Shown: positions 15,658 through 23,743 of the stretch, one piece after another | Position numbering within the stretch: position 1 is the stretch's first letter | Layout: every line of letters starts with the position of its first letter | Origin: Candidatus Cloacimonadota bacterium | Lineage (GTDB): Bacteria; Cloacimonadota; Cloacimonadia; Cloacimonadales; WRIO01 | Direction: 5' to 3' | NCBI GenBank assembly: GCA_029553545.1 | Contig: JAKPKU010000154.1 | Span: 1 to 36,109 of the forward strand | DNA length: 36,109 bases | Translations under genes and position numbers: made by a program | Notes under the pieces: model-generated | The model's database searches: none | The model's input: the letters and a program-made list of their open reading frames with translations, nothing else | Told to the model about the DNA's origin: nothing

Positions 15658-16506
15658 TCAGCTAACTTCTTTCTCGATATTCTTTTCCAAAATGCCATTA
15701 TCTTTATATTTTTGATACTGGCTTCTGATTAATTGCCAGGAGAAAGGAAAGATAATAAGCGAATAAGCTATACCAAGCAATAGGGCGATTATACTGATAA
15801 TCCATGTATTTAGCATATTGTACTTTGTCAATGAATTTGCATAGAGCATTAATAAAAAAGCTGGAACATTGACAATTACGATGAAGATAGAGAGAAACAC
15901 ATTTTGCCAACGAATGGTATGTTTGCCAAAAGTATAAGCTTTTTTGATCGCTTTAATGGGGCATATCGGATTTTCAAACATCATGGTAGGCACATGAAGA
16001 ACAATAGCCAAACCATAAATTATTAGAATAAAATGTACCAAATTTAAAATGGGGTCGCCTTGACAAATAAGCTTCAATAAGAGCAAGTAAAGAGAAGAGG
16101 CGACACATAACACTAATTGAGCAGGATAGTGTCTTAAAAGGGCAAAATACTCAGAAATATGAGAGCTTTTTGAGAAGAAGTCATCCTCCTTCGCAAGAGC
16201 AATTAACCAAAACGGCATAAAAAGAGAAATAACAAGTAAATTCAAGGCATAGTAAAAGAAAGGTCTAATATTTACAAAATTGCGGTGCAGCAAATACAAA
16301 CCAAGAATGAGTGGCACAACTGAAAATATAAAAGTAATGAGAGAAAAACTTATATGTTTGCTGATATGCTTAGAATATGTGCTAAAGACTTCTCTGATTG
16401 TCTTAGATGCTGACAAATTCTCTTTTACAAAGCTCGTAGCAGTTCCACAATGATTACAAAAAATACTATTTGCAGGTATTTTACCCTTACACTTTTTACA
16501 ATTCAT
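15658..16506 (-). CDS. Zinc-ribbon multi-pass membrane protein, function unknown
   Basis: This 282-residue protein begins with a zinc ribbon (CKKC at 3-6, CNHC at 17-20). About six hydrophobic helices follow, at roughly 50-75, 85-108, 130-145, 155-178, 200-225 and 235-258, and the tail is charged. The layout is that of a small-molecule or signalling membrane protein of unknown role, and I do not recognise a specific family. It is located between gpsA (28 bases) and tatD (17 bases). Its closeness to a glycerol-phosphate gene does not by itself establish a lipid role. Confidence 0.75.
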   Translation of the reverse strand: MNCKKCKGKIPANSIFCNHCGTATSFVKENLSASKTIREVFSTYSKHISKHISFSLITFIFSVVPLILGLYLLHRNFVNIRPFFYYALNLLVISLFMPFWLIALAKEDDFFSKSSHISEYFALLRHYPAQLVLCVASSLYLLLLKLICQGDPILNLVHFILIIYGLAIVLHVPTMMFENPICPIKAIKKAYTFGKHTIRWQNVFLSIFIVIVNVPAFLLMLYANSLTKYNMLNTWIISIIALLLGIAYSLIIFPFSWQLIRSQYQKYKDNGILEKNIEKEVS

Positions 16507-16534
16507 TTTGTCTCCTTTAAATCAAAAAATACGC

Positions 16535-17509
16535 TCATACAGGCATCTTCAACAATACTTCTTCTAAATCTTTTCTCAGGTCAGCTTCGCCGTTAATCGT
16601 GTCAACAACGAATGAGATCAGCGGTAAAGAGATATTTAATCTGGTCAATTTCATTACGGTTTTAGCCATAGAGACGCCTTCGACTTCCATGCCCACTTTT
16701 TGTAGTGCAGAGTCCACATCCAAGCCCTGAGCTAAGAGCTTTCCAAACTGTCGGTTTCTGCTGTTTTCTGATAAGCAAGTTGTGATCAGGTCACCCATAC
16801 CTGCGATGCCGTATACAGTTTTGGGATTAACATTAAAAAACTTCATTAATTTATAAAATTCCGAGAGTCCTTTTGTCATCAAAAGCCCAAAGATATTAGT
16901 CTTATAGCCAAGTCCATCTGCAATGCCAATAGCAATAGCGATCAAACCTTTCAGCGAGGCAGCCAGCTCGATACCTTTTACATCTGTGCTAAACTCAAAA
17001 AAGAGCCTTGAATTTGCCAATTCCTTTTGTAAATAGAAGAGCAATTCTATGTCATCAGATGCCAAAACAGCCTTTGCGGGCAAGCCTTCTGCAATTTCTC
17101 GGGCAATAGTCGGTCCTGAGAGATTAGCAAAATGCACTTTTGGTATAAAATCTTTTACTATTTCATGAATAGTCTTGAGGCTCTTGTGTTCAACGCCTTT
17201 TGAAACATTTACATAAATTGGCTGGGTATAGCCTTGTGCCTTTATTTCTTCGCATATTTCATGAACTTTTCTGGAGGGCACGCTGACTATCAAGATATCA
17301 TCGCTATTTAATCTACTATTGTATTTTTTTTCAGCAGAAATATTATCAGGCAGCATTATGCCAGGCAAAAACTGTCTATTCTCACGATCTTTATTGATCT
17401 GATCAGCTTCTTCAGTAGTATTGGTCCACAGTACAATTTGGTTTTTTTCAGCAAAGACTGTAGCTAAAGTTGTTCCCCAATTTCCAGCACCTAAAACGTA
17501 TACTTTCAT
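16535..17509 (-). CDS. gpsA: Glycerol-3-phosphate dehydrogenase [NAD(P)+]
   Basis: GpsA makes sn-glycerol-3-phosphate, the backbone of phospholipids, from dihydroxyacetone phosphate. The 324-residue protein has the Rossmann motif GAGNWG at 7-12, the catalytic-site lysines K104 (NVSKGVE) and K187 (ELAASLKGLIAIA), LSGPTIAREI near 130, GLGYKTN, and the GMGDLITTC motif. At the second lysine the usual KN is KG, a minor deviation. GGAGAAAAA precedes the ATG. It heads a run of four genes (zinc ribbon, tatD, M81) and is separated from khpB by a terminator. PgsA, which uses its product, is encoded at 29696-30256. Confidence 0.95.
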   Translation of the reverse strand: MKVYVLGAGNWGTTLATVFAEKNQIVLWTNTTEEADQINKDRENRQFLPGIMLPDNISAEKKYNSRLNSDDILIVSVPSRKVHEICEEIKAQGYTQPIYVNVSKGVEHKSLKTIHEIVKDFIPKVHFANLSGPTIAREIAEGLPAKAVLASDDIELLFYLQKELANSRLFFEFSTDVKGIELAASLKGLIAIAIGIADGLGYKTNIFGLLMTKGLSEFYKLMKFFNVNPKTVYGIAGMGDLITTCLSENSRNRQFGKLLAQGLDVDSALQKVGMEVEGVSMAKTVMKLTRLNISLPLISFVVDTINGEADLRKDLEEVLLKMPV

Positions 17510-17574
17510 TTTTTCTCCTAAAACGTCTTCAACACTGTAATTCAGACAGGCAATAAATGTTTCATTTTATTTTC

Positions 17575-17605
17575 AAACAAAACCAAACCCCTCGCATTGG
17601 AGGGG
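17575..17605 (-). terminator. Rho-independent terminator after khpB
   Basis: On the minus strand, CCCCTC-CAATGC-GAGGGG is followed by TTTGGTTTTGTTTG. It sits 12 bases beyond the khpB stop codon and closes the rpmH-rnpA-yidD-yidC-khpB operon. Confidence 0.85.
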
Positions 17606-17617
17606 CTTGCTGATAAT

Positions 17618-18337
17618 TTATTCACTTGTTTTTTGAGTATGGTTGTTTTGTTTATGTTGGTGATGTGTGCTTTTAAATGTTTTTCTATTACCTTGATTCT
17701 TATTTGAAAAGCCTTTTTTAGCAAGAGAGATCACGACAGTTTTCTTTCTTCCATCGCCGATAGTCGTTGTTTTAAATCTCTTATCTTCTTGTACTCTGTG
17801 GTGTATCAATCGTCTTTCGGCAGAGATAAGTGGGTTCAGAGAGACACTTACTCGTGTTTTTAGCACTTTTGCCATAGCAATTTCAGCATCACGTTTGAGC
17901 GTATTAGCACGTCTTTGACGGTAATTATCCACATCTAAAATAATCTTGCCTTCTACCTCTTGATTTCTGAGAATACTGAGGTTTAATAAGTACTCTAAAT
18001 CATTGAGGAAATTGCCATCTTTACCGATAATAACACCAGGTTCTGTGGGATTAATTATCGTGACTTTGTATACATGGTCGATATTTTCAATTTCGATTAC
18101 ATCAAAACTCATCTGAATATGATTAAAGAAATCAAATAAATAGAGGCGTATTTCTTCAGAATAATTTGTAACAGTAAATTTTACTATTGCATCCTTTCCG
18201 CCAAATAGCCCTAAAAAAGAGGAAGTTGGTTCTTGTACAACTTCATATGTAAATTGATTATCATTGAGTTTATATTCTTTTTTAAAATCTTGAATAGCGA
18301 GATCAACTGTCTTTGCAGTTTTTTCAATTGTTTTCAT
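17618..18337 (-). CDS. khpB: RNA-binding protein KhpB/Jag (Jag-N, KH, R3H)
   Basis: The 239-residue protein has the three usual parts. A Jag-N domain (about 1-52) ends in the SSFLGLFGGKDA motif. A KH domain contains GVIIGKDGNFLNDLEYLLN near 97-115. An R3H domain has the RRLIHHRV motif and IGDGRKKTVVISL near 180-200. The C-terminal about 30 residues are basic and histidine/asparagine-rich, an extra tail likely to touch RNA. KhpB binds RNA and acts in cell-wall and division control in Gram-positive bacteria. Its place directly after yidC, with a 1-base gap, is conserved across phyla. Confidence 0.93.
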   Translation of the reverse strand: MKTIEKTAKTVDLAIQDFKKEYKLNDNQFTYEVVQEPTSSFLGLFGGKDAIVKFTVTNYSEEIRLYLFDFFNHIQMSFDVIEIENIDHVYKVTIINPTEPGVIIGKDGNFLNDLEYLLNLSILRNQEVEGKIILDVDNYRQRRANTLKRDAEIAMAKVLKTRVSVSLNPLISAERRLIHHRVQEDKRFKTTTIGDGRKKTVVISLAKKGFSNKNQGNRKTFKSTHHQHKQNNHTQKTSE

Positions 18338-18338
18338 T

Positions 18339-20009
18339 TTAAGCCTTCTTCTTGTAGTCTTTGTATAATTGTTGTACTATTTGGAACACATTAAATACCA
18401 TCCAATATAGCACAAGACCGGATGGTAGAGATTTGAAAATAAAAAACATAAATATAGGCATTATATACATCATCATTTTCTGGCTTTGGATTTGAGCTTG
18501 TTGTTTTTCGTCCATCTTTTTAAGATCTTCGGGACTTGTGTTTGCCATAGTCATTTTTTGTTGTACAAACATTGATATGCCCATGAGAATTGGTAATACC
18601 CAGAATTTATCAGGTTCAGATAGGTCTGCCAACCAACCAAAGAACTCAGCTTGTCTGAGGTCAATCGAGCTTCTCAAGACAGGGTAGAGAGCGAAGAAGA
18701 TAGGCATTTGCAAAAGTAAAGGCAAGCATCCGCCTAATGGATTGATTTTATGTTCTTTATAGAGTTTTTGTAATTCTTGATTCATACGTTGCGGATCGCT
18801 TTTGTATTGCTTTTGGATTTCTTGCATCAGCGGATTAATTTCTTGCATCTTTTTTGCCGACTGCATAGTCTTATTGGTCAGCGGAGAGAGTAAAAGCTTT
18901 AATACCAGAGCAAAGATAATAATAACGATACCCCAATTTGTGATGAATTTATTAAGGAAATTCAAGAAATGTAAGAAGATCTTGCTCAGCCATCTCAACC
19001 AAGCGCTTCCAAGCTCGGCAATATCTTCCATGCCATTATTGAAAGCTGAGAGTTTGCTATAGTCTACAGGACCTAAATAGAGTTGATAGTTGTCTTCAAA
19101 GACAGAGCTTCTTTTGCTAAAATCGACATTATAAACAAAAGCAGGGCTATCTTCACTTGCAAAAATATCAATACCTTTGGACTCAATTTTCTTTTCAGGG
19201 ATAAGGGCATAAATGAAATATTTAGAGCGCACAGCAGCCCAATCAATACTACCATAATGCTTTAAGGTCGCATCTTTTGTCCCCTGATTTGTCATCTTGC
19301 CAATCTCTTTATTGATTTTATAAAGAGTAACTTGTTCGTATTTATTGCCGACCTGGCTGATAAGTTTGAAAGAGTTCTTTTTATCTTTTGTGGATGCAGT
19401 GCTCTCTTCAGTCAGCTTTATACCTGAGTCAAAGCCAATTGTATAGCCATCTAAAGAGGCGTAGTTTTCATTTATAAATTTTAAATCGAGCGTATAATCA
19501 TCATACAGGGTAAATACCTTGCTCAATAACTTTGTGCCATTTTCTGATTCAAAATAGAAAGTTAAAACTTGAGCGCTATCTGTTTGGCTATGTTCATATT
19601 TTAAATTATAATCAGCAAGAGAGATATAGCCATCAGACGTTTTTAAAACAATATTTGTCAAATCTTGATCTTCTGGTATTAGCTGGACGGGGGTTTCTTT
19701 GTCAGCTAAGGAATAATCTTTAACGACGATAGATCTTAAATTTCCACCTTTATTTGTAAAAGTGAGGCTGAGTTGGTCATTCTCAATAACAATATTTTCA
19801 TCCAATTCAACAGCTTGATTAACGACAGGGGTACTAATGAGTTCTGGTTGTTTTTCTACAACTTCATTTTGCTTGTTATTTGTATCTTCGACAGTCTGAA
19901 CAGTTTGAGTTTGGGCATTTTCAATTGTTTTTGGTTTCCAGAAATATTCTGAAGCCACCCAATAGATTACCATAATTAAGATAATGGCAATGATTGTTCT
20001 TTTTTCCAA
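18339..20009 (-). CDS. yidC: Membrane protein insertase YidC
   Basis: The 556-residue protein is the long, Gram-negative type. An N-terminal helix (5-20) is followed by a low-complexity linker, a large beta-rich periplasmic domain (about 60-320), and the five-helix insertase core (about 345-550). The core has NWGIVIIIFALVLKLLL, the coiled stretch KMQEINPLMQEIQKQY, NPLGGCLPLLLQMPIFFALY and LPSGLVLYWMVFNVFQI. It inserts proteins into the inner membrane alone or with SecYEG. The periplasmic domain supports a diderm envelope. It lies 31 bases after yidD and 1 base before khpB. Confidence 0.96.
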   Translation of the reverse strand: MEKRTIIAIILIMVIYWVASEYFWKPKTIENAQTQTVQTVEDTNNKQNEVVEKQPELISTPVVNQAVELDENIVIENDQLSLTFTNKGGNLRSIVVKDYSLADKETPVQLIPEDQDLTNIVLKTSDGYISLADYNLKYEHSQTDSAQVLTFYFESENGTKLLSKVFTLYDDYTLDLKFINENYASLDGYTIGFDSGIKLTEESTASTKDKKNSFKLISQVGNKYEQVTLYKINKEIGKMTNQGTKDATLKHYGSIDWAAVRSKYFIYALIPEKKIESKGIDIFASEDSPAFVYNVDFSKRSSVFEDNYQLYLGPVDYSKLSAFNNGMEDIAELGSAWLRWLSKIFLHFLNFLNKFITNWGIVIIIFALVLKLLLSPLTNKTMQSAKKMQEINPLMQEIQKQYKSDPQRMNQELQKLYKEHKINPLGGCLPLLLQMPIFFALYPVLRSSIDLRQAEFFGWLADLSEPDKFWVLPILMGISMFVQQKMTMANTSPEDLKKMDEKQQAQIQSQKMMMYIMPIFMFFIFKSLPSGLVLYWMVFNVFQIVQQLYKDYKKKA

Positions 20010-20040
20010 ATTTCCTCCAAAATTATATCATAAGTGAGTA

Positions 20041-20259
20041 TTAGGGTAGTGGATCATCTCCACCAGGGTGAAAGGGATTACACTTCAAAACACGTATCAC
20101 AGATAAAAAAAGAGCTTTGGGTAGAGAGTATTTTATAAAAGCTTGCCTTGCATATTCGCTGCATGTGGGAGTAAATCGGCATGCTGGTGGCAATAAAGGA
20201 GAGATATATCTTTGATAAAACCGTATCAAATAATAAAATGGATAATTAATTATTCGCAT
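20041..20259 (-). CDS. yidD: Membrane protein insertion efficiency factor YidD
   Basis: This 72-residue protein shows the YidD signature: [20 protein letters not shown] near residues 15-34, followed by YARQAFIKY and CNPFHPGG near the C-terminus. The three conserved cysteines are present (C27, C33, C59). It assists membrane insertion by YidC, next to which it sits. Its start overlaps the rnpA end by 14 bases, a common arrangement. Confidence 0.94.
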   Translation of the reverse strand: MRIINYPFYYLIRFYQRYISPLLPPACRFTPTCSEYARQAFIKYSLPKALFLSVIRVLKCNPFHPGGDDPLP

Positions 20260-20584
20260 ATTGATTCAATCTCTCAAATTGCCTATATAGATCTTTTTTC
20301 AAAAGCAAAAAATCTACCTCGACAATATCTGGACGTGCAATAATATTAATTTGAAAACGCGATAAGGCTGAAGGCTCATGGTAATCTCTCAAAATTGAAC
20401 GTAATCGCCTTTTGATGAGGTTTCTTACAACCGCATTACCCACTTTTTTACTTACTGTGATACCTACAGCCAACTCTGTATTCTCTTCGTTTTCAAGGTA
20501 AATCAACAAAAAGTACTTGCCAAAAAGCTTCTTCTCGCTTTTTCTCAGCTGGTCAAATATACTTTTTTGTTTGATGAATTGCAT
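20246..20584 (-). CDS. rnpA: Ribonuclease P protein component
   Basis: This 112-residue basic protein has the RnpA features: [16 protein letters not shown] near 40-55 and the RNR-type motif [14 protein letters not shown] near 55-68. It is the protein part of RNase P, which matures tRNA 5' ends. The ATG immediately follows the rpmH stop codon with no gap, so the two are translationally coupled. The RNase P RNA gene is not in this window. Confidence 0.93.
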   Translation of the reverse strand: MQFIKQKSIFDQLRKSEKKLFGKYFLLIYLENEENTELAVGITVSKKVGNAVVRNLIKRRLRSILRDYHEPSALSRFQINIIARPDIVEVDFLLLKKDLYRQFERLNQYANN

Positions 20585-20719
20585 TTATACGCAGAGAACT
20601 TTTCTTCCTTTTGCTCTTCTACGTGCTAATACTTTTCGACCATTCTTGGTTGCCATTCTGCTTCTGAAGCCATGTACGGACTTTCTTCTTCTATTATGTG
20701 GCTGAAATGTTCTTTTCAT
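20585..20719 (-). CDS. rpmH: Large ribosomal subunit protein bL34
   Basis: The 44-residue product starts [20 protein letters not shown] and contains [19 protein letters not shown], which is unmistakably bL34. The terminal VLCV replaces the more usual LSA/LTV ending. GGAGG lies 8 bases before the ATG. It is the first gene of the minus-strand cluster and is expressed from the promoter at 20771-20798. In many bacteria rpmH abuts dnaA and oriC; here neither dnaA nor clear DnaA boxes are visible next to it. Confidence 0.97.
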   Translation of the reverse strand: MKRTFQPHNRRRKSVHGFRSRMATKNGRKVLARRRAKGRKVLCV

Positions 20720-20770
20720 TTTTTATCCTCCAAATTTTTGTATTTTTGAATAATCATTTCCTAAATTGCC

Positions 20771-20798
20771 AAATTATTAGGTCTATTGTAAGTGTCAA
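20771..20798 (-). promoter_or_regulatory. Promoter of the rpmH operon
   Basis: On the minus strand, TTGACA (20793-20798) is followed after 16 bp by TAATTT (20771-20776). The -35 is perfect and the -10 is weaker. The start point would be near 20764, giving a leader of about 45 bases before rpmH. Confidence 0.6.
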
Positions 20799-20825
20799 GA
20801 AAAAAAAGAAAAAGTAATTAAAGAA

Positions 20826-20987
20826 GCTGTTGCATAGTAGCAAAAATTACTTAAAAAGAATAAAACTGAGTCATAAAAAAACATCACCCTCTATATATAT
20901 AGGGCTTACAAAATGGTGTTTTTTGAAAACTATTTTCACCCAAAACAGCAGATGCCTACTACGAGCGGGTTTAGAGGTGATTTTTTT
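20826..20987 (+). repeat. 113-bp element, copy 2, with extended left flank
   Basis: The core at 20875-20987 matches the element at 22346-22459 in the same orientation and at 7801-7913 inverted. Similarity to the 22294 copy also extends left to GCTGTT at 20826, including AAAAGAATAAA, for about 160 bp in all. The ends read TAAAAAAACATCACCC and GAGGTGATTTTTTTA. An ATG at 20913 opens a 43-codon frame to 21044, whose first about 25 residues resemble those from the other copies. The rest of this gene-free stretch (20988-21171) is AT-rich and shows nothing recognisable. Confidence 0.75.
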
Positions 20988-21171
20988 ACGGATCACAATT
21001 CTTTATTGGCTCAGATCAATTACATTTCATTTCTCAGTTCTTAGCTTTCAATATTCTTCAAGTCTGTAAACCCGAATTATCCATTAATCAACACACTCTA
21101 AAAGCCTGTTTTTGTATCATACTTTTTTGAGGTATATTCACTATAAAAAAATGATTTATTCGATAAAAAAC

Positions 21172-21199
21172 TTGACTTTTAAATTATATTTATTAATCT
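21172..21199 (+). promoter_or_regulatory. Candidate promoter of the ATP-grasp gene
   Basis: TTGACT (21172-21177) and TAATCT (21194-21199) are separated by 16 bp, about 26 bases before the ATG at 21225. The -35 is good and the -10 is weak. Confidence 0.42.
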
Positions 21200-21224
21200 G
21201 GGTAAAAACATATATTGAGGTTAT

Positions 21225-22274
21225 ATGAAAAGAATCATCATTATCATGGGCTATAATAAGTTTTTTGGTCAAGCAAGAAAGCCTTGGGCTTCTCTTAATA
21301 CTGACTTATTTGTAGACGAGCTGAAGAATCATGGGTATAATATCGAATTATACGAGTTTTATCAAATTGCCAATGACTTAGTGAAACTCAAAAATGAAAT
21401 TATCATTTACAGCTTTAGTCAAAAGTTTAACTTAAGATTTTTGATCAAAGACACTATCCGCTACCTTGAAAAAGAGGGCAATGTAGTCATTCCAGACTTT
21501 AATTTATTGTATTGCCATGAGAATAAGGGGTATCAAGAATTTTATAAGCGTCAATTGGGAATAACGAAGCCTAAAGCACTCTATTTTAGCAGCAAAAGAG
21601 AAATGGAAAACATGGATATTAAGTTTCCTAAAGTGCTAAAGACGATAGAAGGATCTAATGGTCGAGGGGTATTCCTTGTGCGCTCAAAAAAAGATGTTTA
21701 TCGAGTCTTAAAGAAAATAGAAAAACAGCTGAGTATTTTTGAGAGAATAGACTTATTGCGCCGCCATTTTTTTAGAAAGCAAAAGACCTTTGCTGGCTAT
21801 CCTGATTTTAATCCAATGAAAGATTATTACCAATACCGTGATTATATAACACAAGAGGTGCCATTTGTTTTACAAGATTTTGTTGAAAATCTCGACTGTG
21901 ATTATCGTGTTATTGTGCTTTATGACCGCTATTTTGCAGTGAAAAGAATGACCAATAAAGGTGATTTTCGAGCAAGTGGGACCAAAAAATTCATCTTTGA
22001 TTTTGAAATGCCCAAGGGGCTGCTCGACTATGCGAAAGAGATATTTGACACTTTTAAATCACCACTTTTATCAATGGATATTGGCTTTGATGGCAAAGAC
22101 TTTTATCTCTTTGAATACCAGGCAATTCACTTTGGAATTAGTGCTGTAGTGAGATCAAACGGATATCATGTGTTGGAGAATGGTCACTGGAAGTTTACAC
22201 AAACCACGACTGTTTTTGAAGTTGCCATAGCTGAGGCTTTTGATAAATATGTAAAATTGGGGTGCGCAAAGTAG
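21225..22274 (+). CDS. ATP-grasp domain protein, substrate unknown
   Basis: This 349-residue protein has an N-terminal about 100-residue domain (opening KRIIIIMGYNKFFGQARKPW) and a RimK-like ATP-grasp domain. Visible motifs are the glycine-rich ATP loop KTIEGSNGRGVFLV near 139-152, QDFVENLDCDYRVIVLYDRY near 216-235, AVKRMTNKGDFRASG, and the metal-binding end DIGFDGKDFYLFEYQ. The usual final E-x-N is E-Y-Q, which occurs in some RimK-like proteins but is worth noting. Such enzymes ligate a carboxylate to an amine or thiol using ATP. It is monocistronic, with GAGG before the ATG, and is bracketed by two direct copies of the 113-bp element. Confidence 0.75.
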   Translation: MKRIIIIMGYNKFFGQARKPWASLNTDLFVDELKNHGYNIELYEFYQIANDLVKLKNEIIIYSFSQKFNLRFLIKDTIRYLEKEGNVVIPDFNLLYCHENKGYQEFYKRQLGITKPKALYFSSKREMENMDIKFPKVLKTIEGSNGRGVFLVRSKKDVYRVLKKIEKQLSIFERIDLLRRHFFRKQKTFAGYPDFNPMKDYYQYRDYITQEVPFVLQDFVENLDCDYRVIVLYDRYFAVKRMTNKGDFRASGTKKFIFDFEMPKGLLDYAKEIFDTFKSPLLSMDIGFDGKDFYLFEYQAIHFGISAVVRSNGYHVLENGHWKFTQTTTVFEVAIAEAFDKYVKLGCAK

Positions 22275-22293
22275 CAAAGCTATATAAAGAGAG

Positions 22294-22459
22294 GCTGTTA
22301 CTCACTAAATCAAAATAGCATATAAAAGAATAAAGCAGATATTATAAAAAGCATCACCCTCTATATACATAGGGCTTACAAAATGGTGCTTTTTGAAAAC
22401 TATTTTCACCTAAAACAGCAGATGCCTTATAGGAGCGGGTTTATAGGTGATTTTTTTTT
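22294..22459 (+). repeat. 113-bp element, copy 3, with extended left flank
   Basis: The core 22346-22459 is in the same orientation as copy 2, with several substitutions (TATATACATAGGG, GGTGCTTTTTG, CCTTATAGGAGC). The left flank from GCTGTT at 22294 also matches copy 2. The ends read ATAAAAAGCATCACCC and AGGTGATTTTTTTTTA. An ATG at 22383 opens a 48-codon frame ending at 22529, inside the last codon region of the convergent sdaA. It fills the space between the convergent ATP-grasp and sdaA genes, and its stem and T run could also terminate transcription. Confidence 0.75.
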
Positions 22460-22525
22460 AAAAATGTTTGAGCAACTTATCTTTATTTATTCCAAATTAT
22501 TCAATATTTTCATAGAGATTTTACA

Positions 22526-23734
22526 CTAAATCAGCTTATAGCCCTTCCATTCACGTGCCAAGCCGCCAAGTGAGGTCTCTCTGTACTGAGCTTGCATGTC
22601 TCGACCTGTCTGCCCCATTGTCTCAACAACTTGATCAAAAGATATGCGATGCTTGCCATCAGACAGCAGTGCATAAGACGCACAATCAAGAGAACGAGCG
22701 GCAGCAATTGCATTACGTTCGATACAGGGGATCTGCACGAAGCCGCCTATCGGGTCGCAAGTGAGCCCTAAATGATGTTCCATACCCATTTCTGCTGCAT
22801 ATTCAACCTGAGCAGGTGAGCCTCCCAAAATCTGAGCAGCGGCACCAGATGCCATTGCGCAGGCAGTTCCAATTTCACCTTGGCAACCGACCTCTGCACC
22901 TGAGATGCTGGCATTTGTCTTGATGATATTACCGATCAAACCAGCTGTAGCAATTGCTCTGACTATGCGTGTATCGCTGATTTGATAAGTATGTTTTAAA
23001 AACAATAAAACAGCGGGTAAAACTCCTGCCGAGCCGCAAGTTGGAGCGGTCACTACAGTATTTCCTGTAGCATTCTCTTCAGCAACAGCCAATGCATAAG
23101 AAAAAGCTACACCAATACCCCCTAATATCGAGCCAATATTATTAGCTTTCATATTATAAGAAGCGGCTTTACGTGCTATACGCAAGGGTCCAGGTAAAAC
23201 CCCTTCATTATTTAGTCCATTAAAGATGGCATCTTTCATTGCCTTCCATACTGTTTCAAGGTAATCCCAAATACTGCTATCTTCATAGATATCTACGATT
23301 TCCCAAAAGGCACGCCCCGTATTATCACAAAAAGCAAGTAATTCCTGCATCGTGCTCATGTCATAAATGTCATTTTCTCTGGCATAGAAGTTTTTCTCAT
23401 CGCGGATAGTGCCGCCACCAACGCTAAAGACTTTCCATCTTCCCAATTCTTCTTTATTAAAATACGCAACAAATTCCATGCCATTGGGATGTAATGGCAA
23501 ATATTCTTCTGGCTTCCATTCTACAGTTGTTTTGCGGGCACCAAGCACTTTATATAGCGCCTGATCTGTGAAGTGTCCTTTACCTGTCGCAGCCAAGCTT
23601 CCGTATAAAATCACCTTATACAGTTCAGCATGTGGGTACTTTTTCTTAAATTCTTCTGCAGCCTTTTGAGGTCCCATAGTATGGCTACTTGAGGGACCAA
23701 AACCAATAGTGTATATATCTTTAATTGATTCCAT
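22526..23734 (-). CDS. sdaA: L-serine ammonia-lyase (L-serine dehydratase), Fe-S type
   Basis: The enzyme converts L-serine to pyruvate and ammonia. The 402-residue single chain joins the beta domain (GFGPSSSHTMGPQKAA near 12-27) to the alpha domain. The latter has TAPTCGSAGVLP, GAEVGCQGEIGTACAM and GLTCDPIGGFVQIPC, which include the cysteines that hold the [4Fe-4S] cluster. It is about 50 residues shorter than E. coli SdaA. The gene lies 9 bases after mntP and is third in glyQ-mntP-sdaA. Serine degradation to pyruvate feeds the ferredoxin-reducing fermentation that Rnf would use. Confidence 0.93.
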   Translation of the reverse strand: MESIKDIYTIGFGPSSSHTMGPQKAAEEFKKKYPHAELYKVILYGSLAATGKGHFTDQALYKVLGARKTTVEWKPEEYLPLHPNGMEFVAYFNKEELGRWKVFSVGGGTIRDEKNFYARENDIYDMSTMQELLAFCDNTGRAFWEIVDIYEDSSIWDYLETVWKAMKDAIFNGLNNEGVLPGPLRIARKAASYNMKANNIGSILGGIGVAFSYALAVAEENATGNTVVTAPTCGSAGVLPAVLLFLKHTYQISDTRIVRAIATAGLIGNIIKTNASISGAEVGCQGEIGTACAMASGAAAQILGGSPAQVEYAAEMGMEHHLGLTCDPIGGFVQIPCIERNAIAAARSLDCASYALLSDGKHRISFDQVVETMGQTGRDMQAQYRETSLGGLAREWKGYKLI

Positions 23735-23743
23735 AATGCCTCT

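Noticed and set aside
17542-17724. 60-codon minus-strand frame across the khpB 3' end
   Set aside because: It overlaps khpB in another frame and runs through the terminator hairpin; there is no ribosome site.
20830-21069. 79-codon plus-strand frame overlapping element copy 2
   Set aside because: It starts with TTG without a ribosome site, and the same frame in copy 3 is broken by a stop soon after TTCACC, so it is not conserved.
20720-21224. Replication origin next to rpmH
   Set aside because: No dnaA is adjacent and I see no cluster of TTATCCACA-type boxes; the region is explained by a promoter and the repeat element.
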